The notes under the pieces were generated by a model. The model worked only from the letters and a program-made list of their open reading frames with translations. It did not search any database and was not told the DNA's origin. A stretch of 64,000 nucleotides of DNA from Telopea speciosissima. Taxonomy: Eukaryota > Streptophyta > Magnoliopsida > Proteales > Proteaceae. Shown here piece by piece: positions 1 through 13,181 of the stretch (the first letter of the stretch is position 1; each line of letters opens with the position of its first letter). The DNA is taken from the NCBI RefSeq assembly GCF_018873765.1, contig NC_057926.1:46429043-46493042 (forward strand), read 5' to 3'. Made by a program: the position numbers and the translations under genes.

Positions 1-3000
1 CGGTCCTGAGAATCCAAGAACTGGGCCGATATTTCCACTAAATCAGTTTCACCCAAAAGTTCTCTTTATTGAATTTTTGAATACATTTCATTACAATTGC
101 GAGCCGAAAGAGTATGGGCTAAATAATTCTCTCCGGAAGTTGGCTCAAGTAATTTTACTACTTTCTACTGGATTGGGTCTCATTCTGTCGGTCCAGAGAA
201 TCCAAGAACTGGGACGAAATTTCCTACAAATCAGTTTCACCTTTAGATCTCTATCTCCCTTTTCTAGAACACATCATTATAATGGCGAAAGTTATTACGC
301 CTGGATGTTGACCCTAAGAATTTTAGTACTTTCTGCTGGAAGGGTTCTCATTCTTACGGTCAACAGAATCCAAGAACTTGGCCGACATTTCCTCTAAATT
401 AGTTTCACCTACAGATCTTTCTCCCATTTTCGAAACACATATTCTAATGGTTAACCGAACGATTATGGGCGCAGCTGCTCCGCCTGGAAGTTGGCCCTTA
501 GAATTTTAGTACTTTCTTTTCGATTAGTTCTCATTTTGTCGGTTTAGAGAATCCAAGAACTGGGCCGATATTTCCTCTAAATTAGTTTCACCTACGGATA
601 TCTATCTCCCATTTTGGTATACTTTATTATTATAATAGCGAACCCGACAAATATTGGCAAAGTTAATCAACCTAGAAGTTGGGTCTTGGAAGTTTATTAC
701 TTTCAGTTAGATTGGGTCTCATTTGGTCGGTCTTGAGAATACAAGAACTGGGCCGATATTACATCAAAATCAGTTTCACCTAATGATCTCTATCTTGTAT
801 TTTCGAATATGTTTTATTATAATTGCGAACTGGAAGAGTATGGGCAGATTAATTCTTCCCGGAAGTTGGCTCATGGAATTTTACTACTTTCTACTGGAAT
901 GGGTCTCATTTTGTCAGTTCAGAGAATCCAAGAACTGGGTCGAAATTTCTTATAAACTAGTTGCACCCTCAGATCTCTATCTCGCTTTTCTAAAACACAT
1001 GATTATAATGGCGATCCAGACGAGTATGGCCAAAGTTATTACGCCCAGATGTTGGCCCTAAGAATTTCATTACATTCTGCTGGAATGGGTCTCTTTCTTT
1101 TGGTCAACAGAATCCAAGAACTTGGCCAATATTTCCTCTAAATTAGTTTCACCTACAGATCTCTATCTCCCATTTCCATAAACTTATTATTATAGTAGCA
1201 ATCCCGACAAATATGGGCAAAGTTAATCAGCCCGAAAGTTGGCTCAAGGAATTTTACTTTCAGTTAGATTGGGTCTCATTTTGTCGGTCTAGAGAATCCA
1301 AGAACTCTGCCGATATTTTCTCTTAATCAGTTTCACCTAAATATCTCTATCTCTCATTTTCGAACAAGTATCATTATAATTGCAAACTGGATTAATATGG
1401 GAAAATTTATTCCGCCCAAAAGTTAGCTCAAGGAATTTTAGTACTTTCAGCTTGATTGGGTCTCATTCTGTCGGTCCGGAGAATCCCAGAATTGGGCTGA
1501 TATTTCCTCTAAATCAGTTTAAGTTACAGATATCTATCTCCCTTTTTCGAAAACATATCATTATAATGGCAAACCGGACGAGTATGGGCAAATTAATTCT
1601 GCCCGGAAGTTGGCTCAAGGAATTTTACTACTTTCTATCAGATTGGGTCTCATTTTGTCGGTGTGCAGAGAGTCCAAGAACTGAGCCGAAATTTCCTGTA
1701 AATCAGTTTCACCTACAGATCTTTATCTCCGTTTTCCGAAAACACGCGATCCAGACGAGTATGGGCAAAGCTATTACGCCTAGATGTGGGCCCTAAGAGT
1801 TTTAGTGCTTTCTTCTGGAATGGGGTCTCATTCTTTCCATCAAGAGAATCCAAGAACTGGGCCGATATTTCCTCTAAATTAGTTTCTCCTCGAATGGCTA
1901 ACTGAACGAGTATAGGCACAGTTACTCCGCCTGGAAGTGGATCTTTATCCGCTCCAGTACAGCAGCCGCTGCTGTACGCATCGTGCGGCGCAGGAGCTGC
2001 CATGTCTGCGCAGTGGGGCCCGCTGTGCACACATGGCCACTGCTACACCGTACGATGTGTACAGTAGCGCTGCCTATACAACAGCGGATAAAAATTCCCT
2101 AGAAGTTGGCCCTAAGAATTTTAGTACTTTCTTTTGGATTGGGTGTCATTCTGTCGATCCAGAGAATGCAAGAACTGGGTCGATATTTCCTCCAAATTAG
2201 TTTCACCTACAGATCTCTATCTCCCATTTCCTTAAACTTATTAGTATAATAGCGAACTCGACAAATATAGGCAAAGTTAATCAGTCCGGAAGTTGGGTCT
2301 AGGAAGTTTATTACTTTGAGTTAGATTGGGTCTCATTTTGTCGGTCTTGAGAATCCAAGAACTGGGCCGATATTACCACTAAATCAGTTTCTCCCAAAAA
2401 ATGTCTATCTTGAATTTTCGAATACGTTTCATTATAATTGCGAACCAAAACAGTATGGGCTGATTAATTCTCCCCGGAAGTTGGCTCAAGGAATTTTAGT
2501 ACTTTCTACTGGATTGGGTCTCATTCTGTCTGTCCAGAGAATCCAAGAACTGTGTCGAAATTTCTTATAAATCTGTTTCTCCTTCAGATCTCTATCTCTC
2601 TTTTCTAAAACACTTCATAATAATGGCGATCCAGACGAGTATGGCCAAAGTTATTACGCCTAGATGTTGGCCCTAAGAATTTCAGTACTTTCTGCTGGAA
2701 TGGGTCTCATTCTTTCAGTCAACAGAATCCAAGAACTGGGCTGATATTTCCTCTAAATTAGTTTCTTCTCCAGATCTTTCTGCCATTTTCGAAACACATA
2801 TTTTAATGGTTAACCGAACGATTATGTGCACAGTTATTCCGCTCGAAAGTTGGCCCTAAGAATTTTAGTACTTTCTTTTGGATTGGGTCTCATTTTGTCG
2901 GTCCAAAGAATCCAAGAACTGGGCCGATATTTCCTCTAAAGTTGTTTCACCTACAAATCTCTATCTCCCATTTCCGGAAACTTATTATTATAATAGCGAA

Positions 3001-3049
3001 CCCGACAAATATGGGCAAAGTTAATCAGCCTGGAAGTTGGCTCAAGGAA
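1..3049. repeat. Satellite array, block 1 (about 185-bp monomers)
   Basis: The phrase GAATCCAAGAACTGGG recurs at about 10, 198, 365, 549, 736, 924, 1110 and 1294, a spacing of about 185 bp. Between recurrences the same landmarks follow in order: a TCAGTTTCACC box, CAGATCTCTATCTCCC, CATTATAATGGCGA, GAGTATGGGC, GGAAGTTGGC and ATTGGGTCTCATT. Monomers fall into recognisable classes (for example those with CCCGACAAATATGGG against GATCCAGACGAGTATGG) that recur in the same order, so this is a higher-order repeat. Nucleosome-scale length suggests a pericentromeric or centromeric satellite, which is inference. The short ORFs here are chance frames. Confidence 0.93.
1939..2097. mobile_element. Foldback MITE inside a satellite monomer, copy 1
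   Basis: A GC-rich 159-bp insert interrupts a monomer. The left arm (from GGATCTTTATCCGCT) pairs with the reverse complement of the right arm (GAATTTTTATCCGCT) and stays complementary into CCATGT near the centre. The palindrome GTACAGCAGC-C-GCTGCTGTAC lies in the left arm. Flanks are CCTGGAAGT on the left and CCTAGAAGT on the right, a 9-bp target-site duplication with one change. The 9-bp duplication fits a Mutator-type element; family assignment is inference. Confidence 0.85.
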
Positions 3050-3059
3050 TTTTTTTTTT

Positions 3060-6000
3060 GGTAAATAAGTATATTATCGAACCCCGAGAGGGGGCAGGGA
3101 AGAGAACAAAAAATAGAAGAAAGGGGAAGAAGAAAGAGAGGGAAAGGGAGAGAACAAGAAGAAAAAGAAAAAAGGGGGGGCGATCAACCAGCCTACGCAG
3201 GGGAGGAAGACCGCAAAAGGGTAATATTAAGGCCCCAAAAAATCAAAATATGCCTGTTCTTAGGGTTGTCCGTGGAATGCTTCTGATGGATACAGCTGAG
3301 CTTGGAAGATACATCGAAGGAGATGGCTTTCCAAATCACATGAAACGATCTCGATATGGAAGTCCATCTCCAAAGATTCCTTTCCATCCAAATATGGTGA
3401 ATAGCAGCGCTAAAAACTAGCTTCCCGATAATGTCGCAAATGGAGTTCCCAGGAAAAGTCTTGAGCAACCAGAGCCATTCGTGGTTAAAACTTCAGATCC
3501 TTCTTCTACGCGGGCAGACAGAGGACAGGGCTTTTTCCAAATAGTGGTGGTAAAGGGGCAGTCAAAGAAGAGATGAGGAATATCTTCACAGCCAATCCAA
3601 CAAAGGTTGCAAGAGGGGTGGCGGGGATAGTGCGATGTATGAGGAAGGCTTGGGTAGGCAGGCAAAGTCTGAGGGCTCTCCAAACGGTTAGGCTATGGCC
3701 GGGGATGTGTTCTTTAAACCAGGCTAAATTGTGTCAGGGGACAGAAGGGCTAGGGTCTCTGGAAAGTTTCCAAGCAAAAAAAAGGAGGAGAAGATGGCTC
3801 TGGGGCTAAGAAGGTTATAGAAGATCCCTAAAGGATGCCAAGGGTCAAGCCAGAGAGAGGTGGAGATGCCGTTAGCAATGGAAGAGGAGATTCCACGAAG
3901 GGTAAGGGGGCGAAGGGAGAGGATCTTATGCCAAATCCAAGAGGAGTCAGCAGGAATGGAGACAGTCCAGATGAAGTCAGATTTAAGGAGATGAGAATAG
4001 ACCCAGGAAACCCAGATAGAATCGTGACGGGAAGAGATTCTCCCGAGTAGCTTAAGGATGCCCGCCTTGTTGGAGTCACGGATGCGGCGGAGGCCCAAAC
4101 CACCCTCGGATTTTGGGAGGCAAATGGACTTCCAACTGACAGGGTGGAGAAATCTGGGGGTATCAGTCCCCTTCCTAAGGAAGGCGCAGTGGATGCGCTC
4201 AATGGCCTTGATGGTGGAGTTAGGGATGCTAAAGATACCTGTCCAGTAGATGTAGGAAGCTTGGAGGACCGAGTGGGTACATTCCTGTCTTCCAGCATAA
4301 GAAAGAAGTTTGCCTTTCCAAAGCTGGAGACGCTTACGAATGTTATCGAGCATAAGAGTACAGTGATGGCTCCAGAGTCTGGCTGGAATCAGGGGAAAGC
4401 CAAGGTAAATGACTGGGAGAGAGCCAATGGAGAATCCAGTAAAGTAGCGGAGGGATTCTTTAGTAGAGATTGACACGGAGACCAGAGAGAAACTCAAAGA
4501 GATGGAGCGAGTCCATAATGGCAGAGATAGAAGAGTGAGTAGCCTTAGAGAAGATCATTAGGTCATCGACAAAGACCAGATGGGAGAGGTTGATATGCTT
4601 GCATTTTGGAAGAGCAGAAATGAGGTGGAGATCAGTTTTGGTTTGGAGGCTCCTGGAAAGGATTTCCAGGGCTGGCGGATTCCAACTTTAGAGCGGAATA
4701 AGCCGTCGGGGGAGCCGTTGACCAGGACAGAGAAGGAGGGGGAGGAGATATAGGCATGAATCCAATGAATGAAAACAGGGGGGAAGCCCATGAGGGAGAG
4801 CACATCACAGATGAAATCCCAACGGATGGAGTCAAAGGCTTTGTGGAGATCAATTTTAAGGAGAGCCGTCGGGGAGTGCGATTTGCGGTCGAAGCCTCTG
4901 ACGATCTCAGAATAGAGAATGATGTTGTCCGTAATGCTCCGGCCAGAAATGATGGCCGATTGGTTGGGGCTGACGAGGGAAGGAATGACTGCCTTAATCC
5001 GATTGGCAAGAATCTTGGCAATGAACTTATGGATGAGATTGCAGAGGGAGATGGAAGTTTGATTGATCTGAGCTAGCTGACCAGGCTTGAAAAAGAAACT
5101 GCGGATGGCTTTGAAAACCTCTCCTTTAAAAGAGTCCCAGTTGCTGAGGAAGAAACCCATGCTGAAGCCATCAGGACCGGGAGCCTTGTTGGGCTTATGG
5201 GAAAGGATAACCTGGGAGATATCATCATCAGAGGGGATGGCTATAAGGGAATTGAAGAGGGTGGGGAGAATGAACTTATCGATGAGCTCTGGGGGGATAG
5301 GAGAGGGGGAGGGGAGAGAGGGGTTGAAGAGAGTGGAGAAGGAGGAGGAGGCAGCCTCTTTGATATCGGTGGGGGAAGTGAGGGAGGTTCCATCAGGAAA
5401 GACAAGAAGGGTGTTGGAGTTCGAGTTCTGCCTAGCTTTTAGGGTACGGTGGAAGTAGGCAGAGTTCGAGTCCTTAAGCTCTAACCACTTGGAGCGAGAT
5501 TTCTGGCGTAGGAAGCTTTCCTCGAGGAGGGAGAGGGAGGATAACTCTTTAGAGAGTCTCTTCTCATCGGCGGCGAAAGCTGGGTTGAGGGGGTCGGACT
5601 GGAGCTTAAATTGGATTAGAGAAAGATCGGACCGACAGGAAGAGAGCCTGGAAGGAAGATTGCCAAAGGTGGAGAGATTCCTTCCACCTCCGAAGAGCAG
5701 ATTTGGTGTTGCAGAGCTTCCAAGCTAAGGCAACTAGAGGGAGCGGATGGGATGAGACCAGGATTCTCCAAGCCTTCTCAGGGAAATGTGGCAGGGGCGG
5801 TGTTAGAGAGGCCTTGGAGGAGAAAGGAGGCATGGGAATGGGGGAGAGAGGAAAGCCAGACTTCATTGACGAGAAATCGATCTAGCTTATAGGCGATGCG
5901 GTCTGGACCTACACGACGGCTGTGCCAAGTGAGAGGGGAACCTGACCACCGGAGATCATCAAGGCCGAGATCCTCGATGCAGTCATTGAAAGGGTCGTCC

Positions 6001-6470
6001 GCTGAAAGATGAATAGGCCTTTCTGCCAATTTTGGGAGCGGATAACATTGAAGTACCACCTATTCCCCAAAGAAGGGAATCGATGCTGGGCTTGAGGAGG
6101 GAGAGATCAGTCCGGAGGGTCGGTGGCCTGATTGCAAGCATAAACCACCGTGATAAAGAAGGGAGAGGGAGAATTGTGGAAAGCTAAGCAAAGATGGGCA
6201 AATTGGGAGGAAGAGTGGGATAGGGAGATGTGGAGTTTGGAGGGATCCTAGAGAATCCAGATCCACCCAAATGGCGAGTGGGAGTAGTTGGAGAGGAAGG
6301 ACCAAGAGGGGGCAATGGATGCAGCGATGCGGGGAGCATTATCCTGAAGAACCCGAGTCTCAAGGAGAGCACAGAAGCTGAAGTTGGAGGATTTAATGAA
6401 GGAACGAAGCTCAAAATGCTTGGCCAAAGAGTTTAGGCCACGGACATTCCAGATAAAACCAGACATCATG
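3060..6470 (-). pseudogene. LINE ORF2 (APE endonuclease, RT, zf-RVT), broken
   Basis: The minus strand starts with the APE endonuclease signature SGFIWNVRGLNSLAKH near 6465. RT follows at about 5160-4558 with FIAKILANRIKAVIPSLVSP, SGRSITDNI and LLKIDLHKAFDSIRWDFI, and an intact catalytic FVDD near 4561-4573. Internal pieces are missing: the segment before SLCNLIHKF near 5060, and the GCPLSPYLF box expected after GIRQ near 4670. The C-terminal part (4497-3724) and a zf-RVT-like Cys/His region (about 3600-3530) are in shifted frames. The product would normally nick the target and prime reverse transcription. Confidence 0.85.
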
Positions 6471-6479
6471 GAAACTAAG

Positions 6480-8400
6480 GCAAAGGGGGCAGTAAAGTCC
6501 TAGAAGGGGTGCTCTTGTGTCGCCGGGCTGCTCACTAAAGGCCGACGAGAGTGAAGGGGTAAAGCCAACCCTGGAAGGAAAGGGTGAAATTTAGCGGATA
6601 AGGTTAGCTGGGTAGGGGAGGGGGGGACAAGGATGGATCTAACCATGGAAGAAAGGAGGGGAACCGAAGTGGAACGGGGGAGGGTTGGTTGGGAGGAGAC
6701 GGAATTGGGAACAGGGTTGGGGTAGGTTTTCTGATAAAGATGGGTTGGGGGTTGAAAGATTGGGAGATTATAGGTAAAAACTGATTTGGGCTGTAAATGA
6801 GTTCTCGGGTGGGCCAAGGGTAAGGTCTGAGAGGGAGAGAGGTGGGGGAGATGGGCCATGAAGATGGGCCGGGTAGTGGAGATGGGTGGGCTAAGGAGGG
6901 TCAAAGAGGGGAAATGTAAGGGAATTTGGGGTCACGTGTGGGAAGCCAGCTAGAGGGCGGAGAGGTAGAAGGGGGGTAAAGATGTAGGGCCGGGTAGTGA
7001 AGATGGGTGGGCTAAGGAGGGTCCAAGAGGGGAAATGTAAGGGAATTTGGGGTCAGGTGTGGGAAGCTACGTGGAGGGGGGGTAGGTAGAAGGGGGGTAA
7101 AGATGTAATTAAAGGTTGAACCAGGTGTGGGGGATTAAAAACCGACGAAGAGGTGGGGGGTTTATACCTATGCGCTGGACCCGAAGGAGTTTCACGTGAA
7201 AGGCAAAGGCCTCGTTCCAGGTTACTCGAGGGGACAGAACCAGTCCTGCAAAAACCCAATTCCGGCAAGGGTAGAGCTTCGATGGAGATCCCAAGCCCAG
7301 GCAGATCTTCAGAGCGCAATTGATGAGATAACGACAACAACTGGTCAAGGAGATCAGGTTGAAGAGTTTCGTCGTCGGTAGCTTTATCGATCAAACCAAG
7401 ACTTTTGCCGGGCACACAGAGTAGGGCTTCAGGAGGTGCAGTGGCAGCAGGAACAGATACCAAGGACATTACCATTGAGGGTTGAACAAAGCAAAGAGGT
7501 TGCAGGTTGTTACGACGGCGATGGGAGGTCGATCTTCCACGTCGCGGTGAACCATACGAAGCTTCAGGGAGAGGGCCTGGAGAAGCTTTCACCGGGGCAG
7601 GGGAGCAGAGGCTTCCACAGGAGTCGCCGGGGGAGGCATCGTAGGAGGAGATGAGGAATTTTCATCAAAAGAGGAACTCAAAGGTGTCTCCAAGGCCGCA
7701 GTGGCTACGTCAGTGGAGGCAACAATGGCTGCAATGGATAATGGAGCAACGACGACACAGTCTTTCGTTAGATGGCCAAAAGTCTTGCAGTGGCTACAGC
7801 GAGGAGGAAGCCAATCGAACTTCACATGCTTGATAAAACTGAAGCCATCGTCTTCAACAACAGTGATGCACGAGGGAGGAGCGGACTTAGCTGAGACATC
7901 TACGCAAATCCATGTGTAGGAGAGGCGGTCCATTTTGAGTGTGCGAGCGTCAGTATGCAGCGGGAATCCAAAGACAGAGCCAAGACGACTGAGGCACTCA
8001 CGAGACCAGTAGTGCAGAGGAAGTCCTGGGAGGGTGATCCACAAGGGTACAGTGCTGAAGTCGACCTTGTGGGGGAGGAGATGGGGGCTCTATTGACAGA
8101 GGAAGATAGGCTTGGAGCCAACCATCCAGGGAGCTCCATTAAGGACACGAGCCTTGGTCTCTTCCAAGAAGAATCGAAACACAGGCACCCCAGTGGCAAA
8201 GATAAAGGTATCAAAGGAGCCGGCAGATTTCCATTGCTTTGTAAGAGAGGCTTTGACGAGGTTGAAGGGAGGCCTCGGTCCAAGAAAGTGGTCGACCTGA
8301 TAAGAGCTCTATTTAGGAATTTCAGGGGAGAGGAGAGAGTCCGGGCAGTGAGCAACAGGGAGACCATTCTCGAGAGTAGGGGGAAGAAGAGGAGAGATGA
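6480..8400 (-). pseudogene. LINE ORF1 (gag-like, DUF4283 plus zinc knuckle), broken
   Basis: Minus-strand frames carry the nucleic-acid-binding protein of a plant L1 element. The segment at 8044-7589 contains the family phrase WITLPGLPLHYWS followed by a CX2CX4HX4C knuckle (CSHCKTFGHLTKDC) at about 7765-7805. Upstream DUF4283-like sequence (FLEETKARVLNGAPWM) lies in another frame, so at least one frameshift separates them. The rest, down to about 6500, is a proline- and serine-rich linker. In living elements this protein coats the LINE RNA; here it is dead. Confidence 0.75.
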
Positions 8401-9627
8401 GTCAGCGGTTGGGTGTCATTCTGTCGGTCCAAAGAATCTGACAACTGGGTCGAAATTTCTTATAAATCAGTTTCACCATCAAATCTTTCTCTCGCTTTTC
8501 TAAAACACATCATTATAATGGGGATCCAGTCGAGTATGGACAAAGTTATTACGCCTAGATGTTGGCCCTAAGAATTTCAGTACTTTCTGCTCGAATGGGT
8601 CTCATTCTTCTGGTCAACAGAATCCAAGAACTGGGCTGATATTTCCTCTAAATTAGTTTCACCTACCGATCTTTCTCCCATTTTTGAAACACATATTCTA
8701 ATTGTTAACCGAACGATTATGGGCATAGTTATTCCGCTTGGAAGTTGGCCCTAAGAATTTTAGTACTTTCTTTTGGATTGGGTCTCATTCTGTCGGTCAA
8801 GAGAATCCAAGAACTGGGCCGATATTTCCACTAAATTCGTTTCACCTACAAATCTCTATCTCCCATTTCTGTAAACTTATTATTATAATAGTGAACCCGA
8901 CAAATATAGGCAAAGTTAATCAGCCCGGAAGCTGGCGCAAGGAATTTTACTTCCAATTAGATTGGGTCTCATTTTGTCGGTCTAGAGAATCCTAGAACTC
9001 TGCCGATATTTCCTATTAATCAGTTTCACCTAAGTATCTCTATCCCCATTTTCGTACATGTATCATTATAATTGCAAACCGGATTAATATGGGAAAATTT
9101 ACTCCGCCCAAAAGTTAGCTCAAGGAACTTTAGTACTTTCGGCTAGATTCGGTCTCATTCTTTCGGTACAGAGAATCCCAGAACTGGGTTGATATTTCCT
9201 CTAAATCAGTTTAAGTTACAGATATCTATCTCCCTTTTACGAAAACATATCATTATAATGGCCAACAGGACGAGTATGGGCAAATTAATTCTGCACGGAT
9301 GTTGGCTCAAGGAATTTTACTACTTTTTATCGGATTGGGTCTCATTTTGTCGGTGCAGAGAGTCCAAGAACTGGGCCGAAATTTCCTGTAAATCAGATTC
9401 TCGTACAGATCTTTATCTCCCTTTTTCGAAAACACGCGATCTAGACGAGTATGGACAAAGTTATTATGCCTGGATGTTGGCCCTAAGAATTTTAGTACCT
9501 TTTGCTGGAATGGATCTCATTCTTTCAGTCAAGAGAATCCAAGAACTAGGCCGATATTTCCTCTAAATTAGTTTCACCTCTAATGGCTAACCGAACGAGT
9601 ATGGGCGCAGCTACTCTACCTGGAAGT

Positions 9628-9769
9628 GGACCTTTTTCCCCTCCAGTACAGCAGCCATTGCTGTACGCATCGTGAGGCGCAGGAGCTGCCATGTCTGCAC
9701 AATGGGGCCTGCTGTGCGCACAAGGACGCTGCTGCACCGCACTATGCGTACAGCTGCGGATAAAAATTC
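9628..9769. mobile_element. Foldback MITE inside a satellite monomer, copy 2
   Basis: Same insert as at 1939, in the same position of an H-class monomer, with flanks CCTGGAAGT on both sides (9619-9627 and 9770-9778), a perfect 9-bp duplication. The right terminus reads GAATTTTTATCCGC on the reverse strand. At 142 bp it is slightly shorter than copy 1. Confidence 0.88.
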
Positions 9770-12700
9770 CCTGGAAGTTGGCCCTAAGAATTTTAGTACT
9801 TTCTTTTGGATTGGGTATCATTCTTTTGGTTCAGGAAATCCAAGAACTGGGCTGATATTTCCTATAAATTAGTTTCACCTACAGATATCTTTCTCCCATT
9901 TCCGTAAACTTATTATTATAATAGCGAACTCGACAAATATAGGCAAAGTTAATCAGCCCGGAAGTTGGGTCTAGGAAGTTTATTACTTTCAGTTAGATTG
10001 GGTCTCATATGGTCGGTTCTGAGAACCAAGAACTGGGCCGATATTACCACTAAATCAGTTTCACCCTAAAGATCTCTATCTTGAATTTTCGAATAAGTTT
10101 CATTATAATTGCAAACCGGAAGAGTATGGCTGATTAATTCTCCTTGGAAGTTGGCTCGAGTAATTTAACTACTTTCTACTGGATTGGGTCTATTCCTGTT
10201 GGTCCAGAGAATCCAGGAACTCGGCCGAAATTTCCTATGAATCAGTTTCACCTTTAGATCTCTATCTCCCTTTTGTAGAACACATCATTATAAAGGCGAT
10301 CCAGATGAGTATGGCGAAAGTTATTACGCCTGGATGTTGGCCCTAAGAATTTTTGTACTTTCTGTTGGAACGGGTCTCATTCTTTCGGTCAACAGAATCC
10401 AAGAACTAGGTTGGCATTTCCTCTAAATTAGTTTCACCTACAGATCTTTCTCCCATTTTCGAAACACATTCTAATGGCTAACCGAACGATTATGAGCCCA
10501 GTTATTCCCCCCAGAAGTTGGCCCTAGGAATTTTAGTACTTTCTTTTCGATTGGGTCTCATTCTGTCGGTCCAGAGAACCCAAGAATTGGCCCAATATTT
10601 CTTCTATATAATTTCACCTATAGATCTCTGTCTCCCATTTCCGTAAACTTATTATGATAATAGCGAACCTGACAAATATGGGCAAAGTTAATCAGCTCGG
10701 AAGTTGGCTCAAGGAATTTTTTTTACTTTCAGTTAGGTTGGGTATCATTTTGTCGGTCTTGTAAATCCAAGAACTGGGCCGATATTACCTCTAAATCAGT
10801 TTCACCTAAAGATCACTATCTTGAATTTTTGAATACGTTTTATTATAGTTGCGAACTTGAAGAGTATGGGCTAATTAATTTTGCCCGGAAGTTGGCTGAA
10901 GGAATTTTATTACATTCAGCTAGAGTTGGTCTTATTCTGTCGGTCCAGAGAATCCAAGAACTGGGCTGATATTTCCTCTAAATCAGTTTCAGTTACAGAT
11001 ATCTATCTCCCTTTTCCGAAAACATATCATTGTAATGGCGAAACAGACGAGTATGGGCAAATTAATTACGCCCGGAAGTTGGCATAAGGAATTTCATTAC
11101 TTTTTACTGGATTGGGTCTCATTTTGTCAGTCCAGTGAATCCAAGAACTGGTCCGAAATTTGCTATAAATCAGTTTCACCTACAGATCTTTATCTCCCTT
11201 GTCCGTAAACACATCATTATAATGGCGATCCAGAAGAGTCTGGGCAAAGTTATTATGGCTGGATGTTGGCCCTAAGAAAATTAGTACTTTTTGTTGGAAT
11301 GGGCCTCATTCTTTCGGTCGAGAGAATCCCAAAACTGGGCCGATATTTCCTCTAAATTAGTTTCACCTCTAATGGCTAACCGAATGAGTTTGGGCACAGT
11401 TACTCGCCCTGGATGTTGGCCCTCTGAATTTTAGTACTTTCTTTTGGATTGGGTCCAATTCTGTTGGTCTAGACTATCCAAGAATTGGGCCGATATTTCC
11501 TCTAAATTAGTTTCACCAACGGATATCTATCTCCCATTTTCGTAAACTTATTATTATAATAGCGAACCCGACAAATATAGGCAAAGTTAATCAGCCCGGA
11601 AGTTGGGTCTAGGAAGTTTATTACTTTCAGTTAGATTGGGTCTCATTTATTTGGTCCTGAGAATCCAAGAACTGGGCCGATATTACCTCTAAATCAATTT
11701 CACCTAAAGATCTCTATCTTGAATTTTTGAATACGTTTCATTATAATTGCGAACCGGAAGAGTATGGGCTGATTAATTCTCTGTGGAAATTTGCTCAAGG
11801 AATTTTACTACTTTCTACTGGATTGGGTCTCATTCTGTCGGTCCAGAGAATCCAAGAACTGGGTTGAAATTTCTTATAAATCAGTTTCACCATCAGATTT
11901 CTATCTCACTTTTCTAAAACACATCATTATAATGGTGATCTAGACGAGTATGGCCAAAGTTATTACGCCTAGATGTTGGCCCTAAGAATTTCAGTACTTT
12001 CTGCTGTAATGGGTCTCATTCTTTCGGTCAACAGAATCCAAGAACTGGGCTGATATTTCCTCTAAATTAGTTTCACCTATAGATCCTTCTCCCATTTTCG
12101 TAACACATATTCTAATGGTTAACCGAACGATTATGGGCGCAGTTATTGCGCCCGGAAGTTGGACCTAAGAATTTTAGTACTTTCTTTTGGATTGGGTCTC
12201 ATTCTGTCGGTCCAGAGAATCTTAGAACTGGGCCGATATTTCCTCTAAATTAGTTTCACCTATAGATCTCTGTCTCCCATTTCCGTAAACTTATTATTAT
12301 AATAGTGAACCCGACTAATATGGGCTAAGTTAATCAGTTCGGAAGTTGGCTGAAGGAATTTTACTTTCAGATAGATTAGGTCTCATTTTGTCGGTCTAGA
12401 GAATCCAAGAACTCTGCCAAAATTTCCCCTTAATCAGTTTCAACTAAATATCTTTATCTGCCATTTTCAAACATGTATCATTATAATTGCAAACCGGATT
12501 AATATGGGAAAATTTATTCCACCCAAAAGTTAGCTCAAGGAATTTTAATACTTTCAGCTAGATTGGGTCACATTCTGTCGGTCCAGAGAATCCCAGAATT
12601 GGGCTGATATTTCCTTTAAATCAGTTTAAGTTATAGATATCTATCTCCCTTTTACGAAAACATATCATTATAATGGCGAACCGGACGAGTATGGGCAAAT

Positions 12701-13039
12701 TTAACTGCCCGGAAGTTGGCTCATTGAATTTTACTACTTTCTACTAGATTGGGTCTCATTGTCGGTGCCGAGAGTCCAAGAACTGGGCCGAAATTTCCTG
12801 TAAATCAGTTTCACATACAGATCTTTACCTCACATTTTTGAAAACACGCGATCCATACGAGTATAGGCAAAGTTATTATGCCTGGATGTTGGCCATAAGA
12901 CTTTTAGTACTTTCTGTTGGAATGGGTCTCATTCTTTCAGTCAAAAGAATCCAAGAACTGGGCTGATATTTCCTCTAAATTAGTTTCACCTCTAATGGCT
13001 AACCGAACAAGTATGGGCGCAGTTACTCAACCTGGAAGT

Positions 13040-13181
13040 GGACCTTTATCCACTCCAGTACAGCATCCGCTGTTGTACGGATCGTGCGGCGCAGCAGCTG
13101 CCATGTCTGCATAGTGGGGCCCGCTGTGCACACATGGCCGCTGCTGCACCGCACAATGCGTACAGCAACGGATAAAAATTC
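13040..13181. mobile_element. Foldback MITE inside a satellite monomer, copy 3
   Basis: Third copy in the same monomer context. The left flank is CCTGGAAGT (13031-13039) and the right flank TCCGGAAGT (13182-13190). The same palindromic arms and GAATTTTTATC terminus are present. The identical site in copies 1 to 3 shows it was multiplied with the monomer rather than inserted three times. Confidence 0.88.

Larger units (their letters stand above)
3050..8407 (-). mobile_element. L1-type LINE, near full length, inactive
   Basis: The element lies reversed in the satellite: its poly(A) tail is the T run at 3050-3058 and its 5' end is near 8407, where satellite resumes at GTTGGGTGTCATT. Read on the minus strand it gives ORF1 with a DUF4283-type gag and zinc knuckle, then APE endonuclease, reverse transcriptase and a C-terminal zf-RVT region, the usual plant L1 order. 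I see no target-site duplication; part of a monomer is missing at the junction, which suggests insertion with target deletion. Many frameshifts, stops and internal deletions mean it cannot be autonomous. Confidence 0.9.

Noticed and set aside
77-2200. Many 60-140 codon ORFs with repeated phrases such as LGLILSVQRIQELGR across the satellite
   Set aside because: They are the same tandem repeat read in different frames, start and stop at random monomers and show no domain.
3037-8503. Plus-strand ORFs rich in Gly, Arg and Glu across the first LINE
   Set aside because: They are antisense shadows of the minus-strand LINE ORFs, which carry recognisable gag, endonuclease and RT motifs.
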